A stretch of 64,000 nucleotides of DNA, taken from contig JAMIIV010000019.1 of NCBI GenBank assembly GCA_035913415.1, positions 1-64,000 of the forward strand. Reading direction: 5' to 3'. The notes below the pieces were generated by a model. It had not been told where the DNA came from. It saw only the letters and a list, made by a program, of their open reading frames with translations, and did no database searches. Below, in pieces: positions 15,310 through 24,261 of this stretch. Numbering within the stretch: the first letter of the stretch is position 1; every line of letters starts with the position of its first letter. A program made the translations under genes and the position numbers. The stretch comes from UBA5070 sp035913415. GTDB taxonomy: Bacteria; Fibrobacterota; Fibrobacteria; UBA5070.

Positions 15310-17409
15310 TTGACACGTTTTGTCGACGTCTGCCTGCTCTCGGGCGAGTCGCCGGCCTTCACCTACCTGGATCCCGGCCTCGGCCTGACTCCCGGCGAAG
15401 TGGTCCGCGTTCCGTTCGGCACCGCCACGGTGGCCCCCGAACCGGACTCCCAATTGGGGTTGAAGGGACTCACCCCGCGCAAGCGCCCTGTGCGCAAGGC
15501 CGAAAAACTCGCGGTCGTCTGGCGCGTTCACGAAACCGCTCCCGCATTCGCCACCCGCGAGGTGATGGAGCGCGCCCTTCCCGACGGACTCTTTCCCGAG
15601 GAACTCGTCGACCTCTGCCGCTGGATCTCCGAATACTACCTGTGCCCTCCAGGGACGGGACTGGGACCGGCACTCGGATCGGCAGGCCCCTCCAGTCTGG
15701 TTCGCCTGGGCCTGGGCCGCCGCGCGACACGCAAGTCGCCTCCGGCCCAGCAGGCTTCTCCAGCGACGAATCTCCCTCCTCCGAAGCCGTTCGTGCCCAC
15801 CGCGGATCAGGCGACAGCGATCGCGGCCTTGTGCGAGGCGGTTCACGTGGGTGGCTTTTCGGCCCACATGCTCTGGGGTGTCACGGGGTCGGGCAAGACC
15901 GCCGTGTTCCTCGAAGCCGCCCGTACCGCCCTGGAAAAGGGCCTTCAAGTCCTCTTCCTGGTGCCCGAGATCGGGCTCACTCCCCAGACCGTCGCGCGCA
16001 TCCGCGCCGCCCTGGGGGACGGCGTGGCGGTGCTGCACAGCCAACTCACCGACCGCGAACGGTCCGAGGCGTGGTCGGGACTTCGTGAAGGTCGACTGCA
16101 GGTCGCGCTGGGTCCCCGTTCGGCCCTCTTCGCTCCCCTGTTCCGCCTGGGGTTGGTGATCGTGGACGAAGAGCACGACGGATCGTACAAGCAAAACGGG
16201 GACGCCCCGCGCTACCACGGACGCGACGCCGCGGTGTGGCTGGCGCGTCGCCATGGAATCCCCGTGATCCTGGGTTCGGCCACTCCCTCCCTGGAGACCT
16301 GGCACAACGCCCGCGAAGGTCGCTACGTCCGACACGACCTGCGCGAGCGCGCCACCGGGGCCAGCCTTCCACCCGTCGAACTCGTCGATCTGCGACGCAG
16401 CAGGCAGGCGACCGGAGCATCGCTTTCGCTCGAGTTGCGCCAGGCATTGCTGGACTGCATCGCCGACGGATCCCGCGCGATGGTCCTGCACAACCGGCGC
16501 GGCTACGCCCCGCAGGTGGCGTGCCTGGAATGCGGACACGTGCCGGAATGCCCCGAATGCCCCGGGCTGCGCCTGACCCTGCACCGATCGCGGGGCCAAC
16601 TCGTCTGCCACCACTGCGGATTGACGGTTTCCGTCCCCACCACCTGTCCCGAATGCGGATCGGAAGACATGGACCCCGAAGGCTGGGCCATCCAGCGAGT
16701 GGAGGAAGAGATCCGACGCGTCCTGCCGGGCACCCCCGTGACGCGCCTGGACCGCGACGTCGCGGACCAGCGCGACGGCCACGGCAACGCCCTGGGCGCC
16801 TTCCAGGATTCTGGCGGCGTGCTCCTGGGCACCCAGATGATCGCCAAAGGACACGACTTTCCCGAGGTCACCCTGGCCGCGGTGACGGATTCCGACATCG
16901 GCTCGGGAATGCCGGACTTCCGGGCCGCCGAGCGCACCTTCCAGCTGCTCTCGCAGTTCGCCGGGCGCGCCGGGCGCGCGGACCGCCCCGGACGCGTGCT
17001 GCTGCAGACCCGTCGCCCGACCGATCCGCTGCTGGCCAAGGTCGCCGCCCACGACTTCCTGGCCTTCGCCGACGAGGAGCTGGAACGCCGGCGGGAATTG
17101 TCTCTCCCCCCCTTCCAGCGCATGGTGCTGGTCGAGGCCTCGTCGGAGGACCCCGACGCCGCCCTCCCGTGGCTCGCAGGACTCGCGCGCAGGCTCGCCG
17201 GCCTGTCCACCCTCGGTGCGGCCGTGATGGGGCCCGTCGAGGCTCCCTTGCCCGTCGTACGACGGCGCCACCGGTTGCACCTGGTCCTGAAGTCCCCTCC
17301 CGAGCGGTTCAGCATCCTGCGCCAGAGGCTGCTGGCCGAGGTCGTGCGTCCGGCTCCCCCGAAGAGCGTACGGGTGGTCCTGGACGTGGATCCCGTCGAT
17401 CTCCTGTGA
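15310..17409 (+). CDS. priA: Primosomal replication helicase PriA
   Basis: 699 residues, near the usual 700-730. PriA restarts stalled replication forks. Seen in order: the N-terminal DNA-binding domain (YLDPGLGLTPGEVVRVPFG), Walker A GVTGSGKTAV, DEEH motif in VDEEHDGSYKQ, GSATPSLE, the zinc-binding module with CLECGHVPECPECP and CHHCG...CPECG, then GTQMIAKGHDFP and RAGRADRPGR. The start is a TTG at 15310, 34 bases after the roadblock gene; no ATG or GTG suits the N-terminus better. It is probably the last gene of the long plus-strand run, though a separate promoter is possible. Confidence 0.93.
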   Translation: MTRFVDVCLLSGESPAFTYLDPGLGLTPGEVVRVPFGTATVAPEPDSQLGLKGLTPRKRPVRKAEKLAVVWRVHETAPAFATREVMERALPDGLFPEELVDLCRWISEYYLCPPGTGLGPALGSAGPSSLVRLGLGRRATRKSPPAQQASPATNLPPPKPFVPTADQATAIAALCEAVHVGGFSAHMLWGVTGSGKTAVFLEAARTALEKGLQVLFLVPEIGLTPQTVARIRAALGDGVAVLHSQLTDRERSEAWSGLREGRLQVALGPRSALFAPLFRLGLVIVDEEHDGSYKQNGDAPRYHGRDAAVWLARRHGIPVILGSATPSLETWHNAREGRYVRHDLRERATGASLPPVELVDLRRSRQATGASLSLELRQALLDCIADGSRAMVLHNRRGYAPQVACLECGHVPECPECPGLRLTLHRSRGQLVCHHCGLTVSVPTTCPECGSEDMDPEGWAIQRVEEEIRRVLPGTPVTRLDRDVADQRDGHGNALGAFQDSGGVLLGTQMIAKGHDFPEVTLAAVTDSDIGSGMPDFRAAERTFQLLSQFAGRAGRADRPGRVLLQTRRPTDPLLAKVAAHDFLAFADEELERRRELSLPPFQRMVLVEASSEDPDAALPWLAGLARRLAGLSTLGAAVMGPVEAPLPVVRRRHRLHLVLKSPPERFSILRQRLLAEVVRPAPPKSVRVVLDVDPVDLL

Positions 17410-17506
17410 AGGAGCCTGGGTCAGCTCGTGCGAGGCAGGAGCCGGTCGTGGCGCTATCGCAATCGCCGGATCAGGTCATCGACCGCGTGAAACCGCGGGC
17501 ATGGCC

Positions 17507-17779
17507 TCACTCGAAGCGGAAGCCGACGATGCCCAGCAGGAATTCGCTCCCAGGCATCAGGACAGCGTAGGGAACGCGTTCGTCGCCGGAGAAGAGCCCG
17601 TTGACGGAACCGAGGTCGGACACGATGGCCTTGCCGTCCTTCAGCACCCGGATCTCGGCGTGACGCCTCGAGATGTGCGGATCCGGGACGGAGATGTCGC
17701 AGGTGCGTTCCCGACCGATGACCAGGGTTCGCCCGGGCTCCAGAGGGATGCGCATGGATAGGAATGCGAGGCTCGACAC
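17507..17779 (-). CDS. Minimal FHA-domain protein
   Basis: About 90 residues, essentially one forkhead-associated domain: GRERTCDISVPDPHISRRHAE and DLGSVNGLFSGDERV carry the conserved Gly-Arg, Ser-x-x-His and Asn that bind phosphothreonine. No other domain or signal is present. The start is uncertain. GTG 17779 has TAGCTTTG six bases upstream and suits a leaderless transcript; GTG 17797 has GGAGG six bases upstream; ATG 17824 would add 15 more residues. It is divergent from the topoisomerase VI operon; a functional link is unproven. No Ser/Thr kinase gene was seen in the window. Confidence 0.8.
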   Translation of the reverse strand: MSSLAFLSMRIPLEPGRTLVIGRERTCDISVPDPHISRRHAEIRVLKDGKAIVSDLGSVNGLFSGDERVPYAVLMPGSEFLLGIVGFRFE

Positions 17780-17785
17780 GGTTGG

Positions 17786-17793
17786 CAAAGCTA
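17786..17793 (-). promoter_or_regulatory. TAnnTTTG box before the FHA gene
   Basis: On the minus strand TAGCTTTG ends six bases before the GTG at 17779. The same octamer precedes pdxB by seven bases. If used, the FHA protein starts at 17779 rather than 17797. Confidence 0.4.
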
Positions 17794-17984
17794 ACACAGA
17801 CACCCTCCGATGGGTGACGTACATTTCCCGCCCGGATCCCCGGTGCCCCATTCCGTCTCGAGGCGGCAAGAACCGGAAAACGCCCACCGCGACCGCCCCC
17901 TTCCCCGACTCGGAAATCGGACTCGATTTGGGCCTCTGACTCGCCCCCTTCGGAAGGGGTTCCGGTTCGCCCTCCCTCCGGCAC

Positions 17985-18015
17985 TTGAACAGACGTGCAG
18001 GTTGCGCTAGGTTTC
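17985..18015 (+). promoter_or_regulatory. Candidate promoter of the topoisomerase VI operon
   Basis: TTGAAC (17985-17990), a 17-base spacer and TAGGTTTC (18008-18015). A start near 18020 would give a leader of about 60 bases that contains AGGGAGG just before the GTG at 18082. Confidence 0.45.
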
Positions 18016-18081
18016 CATGGCAACCAACCAGGACGGCCGGACCACCACTCCGGCCCCGAAACGCTTTCGAAAGGGAGGAAC

Positions 18082-20007
18082 GTGGCCAGTCCCGCACCCG
18101 ACGCCCAGTCGATGGCCAAGAAGCAGCGCGAGATTTCCGTCGCCGACTTCTTCGCCAAGAACCGTCACATGCTGGGGTTCGACAACCCCCGCAAAGCCCT
18201 CCTCACCGCCGTAAAGGAGGCCGTCGACAATTCGCTGGACGCCTGCGAGGAAGCACGCATCCTCCCCGAGATCCGGGTCGAGATCCGCAAGATCGACGGC
18301 ACAGACGACCAATACGTGCTTTCGGTAGCGGACAACGGCCCTGGCATCCTCAAGGCCCAGATCCCTCGGGTGTTCGGAAAGCTTCTGTACGGATCCAAGT
18401 TCCACCGTCTGCGCATGAGTCGCGGCCAGCAAGGAATCGGCATCTCGGCGGCAGGCATGTACGGTCTGATCACCACCGGCAAACCCATCCAGATCACCAG
18501 CCGGCCGTACAAGTCCAAGCCCGCACACTTCTACGAACTGCGCATCGACACCGCCAAGAACGAACCTGTCATCCTCCGCGACGACGAGGTCTCCTGGGAC
18601 GGCCCCGGCGGATCCCACGGCACCGGCACTCGCGTCGACATCGCCATGAAGGCGACGTTCTTCCGTGGTCGCCAGTCCGTGGACGAATACCTCGAACAGA
18701 CGGCCATCGCCAATCCCCACGCGGCCTTCAGCTTCCTTGCCCCCGACGGCGCCGAACGCGCCTTCCCTCGCGCCACCCAGGAACTGCCCGCCGAGCCCAA
18801 GGAGATCCAACCCCACCCCCACGGCATCGAACTGGGCATCTTCATGCGGATGATGCACGACTCCCCGCACCGCAGCATGGGGGTGTTCCTCACCGGTTCG
18901 TTCAGCCGCGTCACCTCCCAGGCCGCCTCGAAAGTCTGCAAGGAAGCCGGACTCCCCCTCTCCGCCGTCCCGGCGGACCTGCACCCTGCCGAAGCGGAGA
19001 AGATTTTCCAGGCCCTGCAGAAAGCGGATCTGCCACCGCCGCAGACCGACTGCCTGGCGCCCATCGGAGTCGAGCACATCCTCAAGGGCATGCACAAGGA
19101 GATCGGGGCCGAGTTCTACGCGGCCACCACGCGCAAACCCGCGATCTACCGCGGCAATCCGTTCCAGATCGAAGTCGGCATCGCCTACGGAGGCAAACTC
19201 GAGGGCGACGGCATCGCCCGCGTGATCCGCTTCGCCAACCGCGTTCCACTGCAATACCAGCTCTCGGCCTGCGCCTCCACGAAGGCCGTGATGGACGTGG
19301 CATGGAAGTCCTACAGTCTCCAGCAGTCCAAGGGCTCCCTCCCCACCGGTCCCTTGGTGGTGATGGTCCACATGGCTTCGGTTTGGGTGCCTTTCACCAA
19401 CCAAGCGAAGGAAGCCATCGCCGACTACGACGAAATCCGCAAGGAATTCAAGCTCGCGGTGCAAGACGCCGGCCGCAAGCTCGGATCGTATCTCAAACGC
19501 AAACAGGCAGCCCAAAGCCAGGCCAAGCGTCGCAGCGTCTTCAACTCGTACATCGAAGAGGTGGTGCGGGCCTATTCGGCCATCACCAAGGTCGACGGCG
19601 ACGACCTTCGACAGGCCTTGCTGGAAACGGCACGGCGCAAGACGGAACTTGCCGAACAACTGGAAGCCATGAAGCACAAGGCTCCCCCGGAAGAGATGGA
19701 AGGCACCCTGGTCATCGGACCGGATGGCGTCCCGCTGATCCCCGGATCCAAGCTGGAGGCCGAACGCGCCGTCGCCGAGGCCCTGGCCGCCGAACAGGCG
19801 ATCGAAGACGCCCGCGACGCATCCATCGCCCAGGCGATCTCGGAGATCGTGGGAACCGATGAGGATTCCGTGACCGATCTCGACGCCCTGATCGAATCGG
19901 CCGCGCCCCATGCTCCCGCGGAACCCAAACCCAAGGTCCACCGCGCCGATACGCCTCCACCAACCTCCAAGCCCCAGAACCTGAACCTCTTCGGGGAGGA
20001 CGACTGA
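18082..20007 (+). CDS. top6B: Type II DNA topoisomerase VI subunit B
   Basis: 641 residues. Subunit B holds the ATP-gated GHKL domain that drives strand passage. Visible motifs are the N-box EAVDNSLDAC (about 46-55), DNGPGI near 94, GQQGIGISAAGMYGL near 124, and the C-terminal transducer with YKSKPAHFYELRIDT. The last 90 residues are an acidic extension rich in Ala and Glu. The start is GTG 18082 because AGGGAGG lies three bases before it; the next in-frame ATG (18112) is too far from that site. The stop overlaps the subunit A start by one base (TGATG). Topo VI is mainly archaeal and plant and occurs in scattered bacteria. Confidence 0.95.
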   Translation: MASPAPDAQSMAKKQREISVADFFAKNRHMLGFDNPRKALLTAVKEAVDNSLDACEEARILPEIRVEIRKIDGTDDQYVLSVADNGPGILKAQIPRVFGKLLYGSKFHRLRMSRGQQGIGISAAGMYGLITTGKPIQITSRPYKSKPAHFYELRIDTAKNEPVILRDDEVSWDGPGGSHGTGTRVDIAMKATFFRGRQSVDEYLEQTAIANPHAAFSFLAPDGAERAFPRATQELPAEPKEIQPHPHGIELGIFMRMMHDSPHRSMGVFLTGSFSRVTSQAASKVCKEAGLPLSAVPADLHPAEAEKIFQALQKADLPPPQTDCLAPIGVEHILKGMHKEIGAEFYAATTRKPAIYRGNPFQIEVGIAYGGKLEGDGIARVIRFANRVPLQYQLSACASTKAVMDVAWKSYSLQQSKGSLPTGPLVVMVHMASVWVPFTNQAKEAIADYDEIRKEFKLAVQDAGRKLGSYLKRKQAAQSQAKRRSVFNSYIEEVVRAYSAITKVDGDDLRQALLETARRKTELAEQLEAMKHKAPPEEMEGTLVIGPDGVPLIPGSKLEAERAVAEALAAEQAIEDARDASIAQAISEIVGTDEDSVTDLDALIESAAPHAPAEPKPKVHRADTPPPTSKPQNLNLFGEDD

Positions 20008-21116
20008 TGAGCGCCAAGAAGGCCGCCGCCAAGCTCGGCACCGACGAGAAGATCCTCCAGATGGCCCGGAACGTGCACCGCATGGGCATGGCAGGCGACG
20101 ACCCTCTTTTCCAGGTGCCCTCGCGAACCCTGGCGAACGTGAACTTCAACGAAGTCAAGCGCATCATCGAGATGGGCGAAGGCAAGACCAACCGGGAGTT
20201 CTTCAACCTGGGGCAGTCCAAGAAGTTCATGCAGACCATGCTGGTCGCCGAAGCGTGCAACCGGCTGGTGGCCGCCGGCAAGACCAACTCGATTCGTGAC
20301 TTGTACTACATGACCAAACACACCATCGCGGGTACGCGCGAGAACACCTTCGACGACCAGGCCGAATCCGACCCGATCATCGAGGACCTCGAGGTGACTC
20401 TCGACAGCCTGCGCGAAGAGCTGCACCTGTTCGCGTCCAACAAGGGCGCCATGGTCGGCGAAATCACGTTGGTGGACGGCGGTGACACCATCGACGCGCG
20501 GCGCATGGGCACCGGGGGGTGGTCGGTGCCCTCCATCGTGGAGCCGGACGTGGTCCAATTCCGCGAGTGCGAGGCCAAGTTCATCCTGCTGGTGGAAAAG
20601 GACGCCATGTGGCGGCGCCTGAACGAAGACAAATTCTGGAAGCTCAACCACTGCATCCTGATCCACGGCGGAGGCCAGCCCCCGCGCGGGGTGCGTCGCC
20701 TGCTGCACCGCATGCACTATGAATTGAATCTGCCGGTGTACGTGTTCGTGGATAACGACCCGTGGGGCTACTACATCTACTCGGTGGTCAAGCAGGGCTC
20801 CATCTCGCTGGCCTACGAGAGCCGGCGCATGGCCATCCCCAAGGCCAAGTTCATCGGGCTTTCCAGTGCCGATGTGGAGAAATACCAGATCCCCTCGGAA
20901 GTGACCATCCGCCTGGAGGACACCGACATCGCCCGCGCCAAGGAGATCATGGCCTACCCCTGGTTCGCCGGCAACAAGGTCTGGCAGAAGGAGATCCAGC
21001 GCATGCTCTCCAGCAAGGTGAAGCTGGAACTCGAAGCCCTGAGCGCGAAGGGCATCACCTTCGCCTCCGACGAGTACCTCCCGCGCAAGCTGAAGGAAAA
21101 GGACTTCCTGGACTAG
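20007..21116 (+). CDS. top6A: Type II DNA topoisomerase VI subunit A (Spo11-like)
   Basis: 369 residues, the normal length. It makes the double-strand cut. The winged-helix catalytic region has SIRDLYYMTKHT, with the active tyrosine at 100 or 101, followed by DDQAESDPIIEDLEV. The Toprim fold has Glu 197 (LLVEKDAMW) and the acidic pair Asp 249/Asp 251 (VFVDNDPWGYYIY). All catalytic residues are present, so the A2B2 enzyme should be active. ATG overlaps the stop of subunit B. Spo11 alone is excluded by the paired B subunit. The function in bacteria is not well defined; decatenation is the likely role. Confidence 0.95.
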   Translation: MSAKKAAAKLGTDEKILQMARNVHRMGMAGDDPLFQVPSRTLANVNFNEVKRIIEMGEGKTNREFFNLGQSKKFMQTMLVAEACNRLVAAGKTNSIRDLYYMTKHTIAGTRENTFDDQAESDPIIEDLEVTLDSLREELHLFASNKGAMVGEITLVDGGDTIDARRMGTGGWSVPSIVEPDVVQFRECEAKFILLVEKDAMWRRLNEDKFWKLNHCILIHGGGQPPRGVRRLLHRMHYELNLPVYVFVDNDPWGYYIYSVVKQGSISLAYESRRMAIPKAKFIGLSSADVEKYQIPSEVTIRLEDTDIARAKEIMAYPWFAGNKVWQKEIQRMLSSKVKLELEALSAKGITFASDEYLPRKLKEKDFLD

Positions 21117-21434
21117 CGTTCCAGACGTCCAGCAGGTTTGGTCCAGCCCCAGGGAAAAGGGGCTTGGCCGAGCCTCGATGCGACACTCTTGAGAAGTCCA
21201 CCGTCGTCGGTGCCCCCGCTCCTCTGGCGACGAGCTCCCAGGGCTAGGCCAGCCGACGATCTGCTGGCCGCGTAGTGGACAGATGATGTCGTAAGATGCG
21301 AGGCCGCGAATCCTTCGAATGTGCGGATCTCTGTTTTCTCCTATCGAAGGAATTCGCAACAGGAAAAAAACCAATCCCTGACCACAAGATCCAGACGGCG
21401 GCGGCGGAACCAGGCAATCCGTCGCGAGGAATCA
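21117..21434. other. Gene-free stretch between convergent genes
   Basis: No convincing gene. It holds a small GC hairpin (AGCCCC 21145-21150 with GGGGCT 21159-21164) 29 bases after subunit A, and a larger inverted repeat listed separately. Around 21296-21380 the composition is less GC-rich than the flanks. Confidence 0.6.
21306..21357. repeat. Imperfect 13-bp inverted repeat between convergent genes
   Basis: GCGAATCCTTCGA (21306-21318) pairs with TCGAAGGAATTCGC (21344-21357) with one bulged base and a 25-base loop. Its place between topoisomerase subunit A and the Nudix gene suggests a bidirectional transcription stop, but there is no T-run on the exit side of either strand. Confidence 0.5.
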
Positions 21435-21842
21435 CTACGAGGCCGAGTGCAGCGCCTCCCGAACCGCCTGCACGAGTCTTGGAATGGGTGAGACGGCCGC
21501 GAACTCTTCAGCGGTCATCCAACGTCCGTCGCTATGCTCTTCCGACAGACGGAATTCGCCAGCGATCCAATCGGCAACGTAATACACGATCAACATGGGG
21601 ACTCCGGCTCGATCGGTGGTGAACGCGGCCCAAGGCCGCGGATCCACGCGCACGGCGAGTCCGGATTCCTCGTGGATCTCCCGATGTACCGCCTCCAGGG
21701 GCTCTTCTCCCGGCTCCAGTCGGCCGGAAATGGCTTCCCAGATGCCGGGCGCGGCGTCCTTGCGCGCCGATCGTCGCAGCGCCAAAATCCGGCCTTCCCG
21801 ACGCACCAGGGCGCAGACAGCACCCACGAACAGGTGGTTCAC
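21435..21842 (-). CDS. Nudix hydrolase
   Basis: 135 residues. The Nudix box GRLEPGEEPLEAVHREIHEESGL fits G-x5-E-x7-R-E-U-x-E-E-x-G-U, the metal-binding loop that cleaves nucleoside diphosphate-X bonds. The fold continues with PRPWAAFTTDRAGVPMLIVY. The substrate cannot be told; size and sequence fit the MutT/ADP-ribose pyrophosphatase-like general group. GTG 21842 overlaps the preceding gene stop (GTGA) and has GGAGG eight bases upstream. It is the last gene of the minus-strand dinB group, which makes a nucleotide-pool sanitation role attractive but unproven. Confidence 0.85.
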   Translation of the reverse strand: MNHLFVGAVCALVRREGRILALRRSARKDAAPGIWEAISGRLEPGEEPLEAVHREIHEESGLAVRVDPRPWAAFTTDRAGVPMLIVYYVADWIAGEFRLSEEHSDGRWMTAEEFAAVSPIPRLVQAVREALHSAS

Positions 21843-23203
21843 GGCACGACCCTCCAGGAACGGGCATCGAGGTTTCCGCCCACGACGCGAACGAATTCCA
21901 CCCCCCTGGATGCCGGCAAGGGGATGGCGTTGATTCCTCGCGACCACGTCACGGGCACGTCAGACAGAATCCGTCCATTCGGCGCCATGCGGCGAAGATT
22001 CCCGGTGCCGGCGACGGAAGCGTCGAAGATGAAATTGCCGCCATCGACACGTGCCGTTCCATGGGGGGCGGCGTGGTTCGCCGCGTTGGCGCACTCGGGG
22101 GCCTCCGCCTCGCGGACCAGATAGTTTTCGACCACCCATCCGGTGGCGTTGCGATCCCATGCCACCGGCCAGTACAGGTACCAGTGCCCTCCCGAGACGG
22201 CAGCGACGGGGGGGCCCGTGACGCTTCCCGCTTCGCCACACTCTCCTTTGAACACCTGGCTTCCTGCGGGTGAGGCGCGCACGTTCGCCCACTGCTTCAG
22301 GCGTACGCGATCGCCGGCGGAGGCGGTGAGTTTCCAGAGCAGACGCACCTGAATCTGGGCGTTGTTGACCATGCCCAGATCCCCCCAGAAGGCGCCGTCT
22401 CCCAGGTCGATGCCCGCGCCGTTGAGCACCTTGCGGCCCGAGCCGTCCAAACCACCGTTGTGCCCGTCGCGAAACGCCGCCATTGCCTGGGGAAGACCAC
22501 GAGGTAGGTCGCGGAAGGACTCGCGCAGGGTATCGTGCCACCAATCGTCGCGGATGTTCCACGGCCCCACGTCCAGCACCGGCACCACCGCGGTGCGCCC
22601 GCCCACGGACAACTCGACCAGGAAGTCCCGCGAGGCGTCGGAGGTGTTCAACCCACGCCGCGAGGGAAGGGCCACGAAGCGATCGGAGACCGTGATGACG
22701 TGGCCGTTGGCGGTTGTGCCCCCCACCAACCCTTCGCGGGTGGCGAAGATGCTCCATGGCCCTGCCCAGGGCGTGGATGCGGCCACGGAGCGTGCGGCAG
22801 GGGGGAAGCCCACCAGCGCCGCGGCACCGCCGGAAACAGATTCTGTCAAGACCGTGGAGCCCGGTAGAGCCAACACGCGCGGGGCCATGACGGCACCGGG
22901 CGGAATGGCCATCCGCAGCGGGGGCCAGGCAGGATCCGCGAAACTCAACACCCCCGAATCGCCATCCAACGGGATGGACAGTCCTGAAAACAGAAACGCC
23001 CCCTGGGCATCCGTGCGACGCTCCAGCACACCCCTCCCCCACACCAGTCGCACCCCTACCTCCGGGGCGGGGCGGGCCCAGGCGTCCAGGACGCGGCCCG
23101 AGACGTTGCCCCAGGAGTCGGTGGCACGATCCAGGCCTTCGGCTTCCTGCGCCGTGGAAATGGCCGCCAGCGCAGCGACCCCAAGGGCCAACCACAACCT
23201 CAT
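21839..23203 (-). CDS. Exported protein with SH3-like and carboxypeptidase-regulatory-like regions
   Basis: 454 residues with a signal peptide (LWLALGVAALAAISTAQ). Residues about 30-95 look like a carboxypeptidase regulatory domain (GRVLDAWARPAPEVGVRLVW, DAQGAFLFSGL). The centre has VPVLDVGPWNIRDDWWHD and GAGIDLGDGAFWGDL, a pattern I associate with secreted wall-associated proteins. Then comes an SH3-like part (KQWANVRASPAGSQVFKGEC, GWVVENYLV) and a C-terminal beta region. The role may be binding or modifying cell wall; no catalytic centre is certain. It overlaps the oxidoreductase and Nudix genes by 4 bases each, so co-translation is likely. Confidence 0.7.
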   Translation of the reverse strand: MRLWLALGVAALAAISTAQEAEGLDRATDSWGNVSGRVLDAWARPAPEVGVRLVWGRGVLERRTDAQGAFLFSGLSIPLDGDSGVLSFADPAWPPLRMAIPPGAVMAPRVLALPGSTVLTESVSGGAAALVGFPPAARSVAASTPWAGPWSIFATREGLVGGTTANGHVITVSDRFVALPSRRGLNTSDASRDFLVELSVGGRTAVVPVLDVGPWNIRDDWWHDTLRESFRDLPRGLPQAMAAFRDGHNGGLDGSGRKVLNGAGIDLGDGAFWGDLGMVNNAQIQVRLLWKLTASAGDRVRLKQWANVRASPAGSQVFKGECGEAGSVTGPPVAAVSGGHWYLYWPVAWDRNATGWVVENYLVREAEAPECANAANHAAPHGTARVDGGNFIFDASVAGTGNLRRMAPNGRILSDVPVTWSRGINAIPLPASRGVEFVRVVGGNLDARSWRVVP

Positions 23204-24261
23204 GAAGGAATCTCCAGGGAGAGCTTCCCGATGGTCCGGCGCGATTCCAGCAGGCGATGCCCTTCGGCAACCTGCTCCCACGGCAAAGTGGACGTGCGGG
23301 GTGACTCCAGGAGCCCTCTTTCCGCAAGCTCGGCCACCTGCCGCAGGATTTCTCCCTGTCGTTGCGGCTCGAGGTTCATCCGGGCCCGCGTGAACATCAT
23401 CTCGAAACATATCGTGCCGCGTTTGGCGATCAGAGGGGTCACATCCAGCGCCTTGAGCACGGGCCCACCGGCGATCACGCACAGGCGCCCCAGCGGGGCC
23501 AGCAGATCGATGAGTTCCGGCACCAGGGTGTCGGGGCCCGTATGCAGGATGAAGTCCGGGGCGGAATCCATCTGCGGACGCAAGGGCCGGGTGTGATCGA
23601 TCACCGCGGTCGCTCCTCGTTTCCGACACCACGCCTGGGATTCGGGACGACTGGCGGTGGCCGTCACCTGCAACCCCAGCACCCGGGCGGCAAGCGGGAT
23701 GGCCAAGGACCCCACCCCACCGGCTCCACCGACCACCAACAGGTGCGCGCCGGTGCTGGCGTCGGCCTGCAACTGCTCCACCAGACTCTCCCAGGCCGTG
23801 AGCGCGGCCAGGGGGTAGACGGCCGCATCGGCATCGGAGAGGTTCGTCGGAGCACAGGCGGTCAAACGGTGGTCCACACACTGCCACTGGGCGTAGGAAC
23901 CTTGCCGACCCGTGACCCCGGCATACCACACGCGATCACCGATGGAGAAACCCTCCACGGCGTCTCCCAACGCCTCGACGATGCCGCAGGCATCGAAGCC
24001 CAAAACCATCGGAGGAGACTCCACCACCGCGGGCGCGACGGATCCCGATGTGCCGGCACCGGCACGGATCTTGGTGTCGACGGGATTCAATCCCGCGGCA
24101 CGCACACGCACCAGGAGGTCGAGTGGACCTGGAACGGGGCGTGGAACTTCGAATTCGCGCAAGACCTCGGGTCCGCCGAAGTCGCGGAAGCCCATGACAC
24201 GCATGGAAGGAGAGGGCGAGGATTGGGAAGGGATCTGGGCCATGTGGGAAACTCTAGTCAT
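23200..24261 (-). CDS. Zinc-type alcohol dehydrogenase-family (quinone oxidoreductase-like) protein
   Basis: 353 residues of the medium-chain dehydrogenase/reductase family. The start GFRDFGGPEVLREFEVPRPV, VRAAGLNPVDTKIRAG and GVTGRQGSYAQW are typical of the NADPH:quinone oxidoreductase / YhdH branch, which lacks the structural zinc. The nucleotide-binding turn is LLVVGGAGGVGSLAIPLAAR. It probably reduces quinones or enones with NADPH, which could link to NADPH from the gnd product upstream. ATG 24261 overlaps the dtd stop by 8 bases; ATG 24243 is also possible. Substrate unknown. Confidence 0.85.
   Translation of the reverse strand: MTRVSHMAQIPSQSSPSPSMRVMGFRDFGGPEVLREFEVPRPVPGPLDLLVRVRAAGLNPVDTKIRAGAGTSGSVAPAVVESPPMVLGFDACGIVEALGDAVEGFSIGDRVWYAGVTGRQGSYAQWQCVDHRLTACAPTNLSDADAAVYPLAALTAWESLVEQLQADASTGAHLLVVGGAGGVGSLAIPLAARVLGLQVTATASRPESQAWCRKRGATAVIDHTRPLRPQMDSAPDFILHTGPDTLVPELIDLLAPLGRLCVIAGGPVLKALDVTPLIAKRGTICFEMMFTRARMNLEPQRQGEILRQVAELAERGLLESPRTSTLPWEQVAEGHRLLESRRTIGKLSLEIPS

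Noticed and set aside
18007..19941. 644-residue minus-strand frame opposite topoisomerase VI subunit B
   Set aside because: Subunit B is conserved throughout; the opposite frame has no motif and no ribosome-binding site.
21296..21622. 108-residue plus-strand frame in the gap after top6A
   Set aside because: It runs into the complement of the Nudix gene, lacks a ribosome-binding site and shows no domain.
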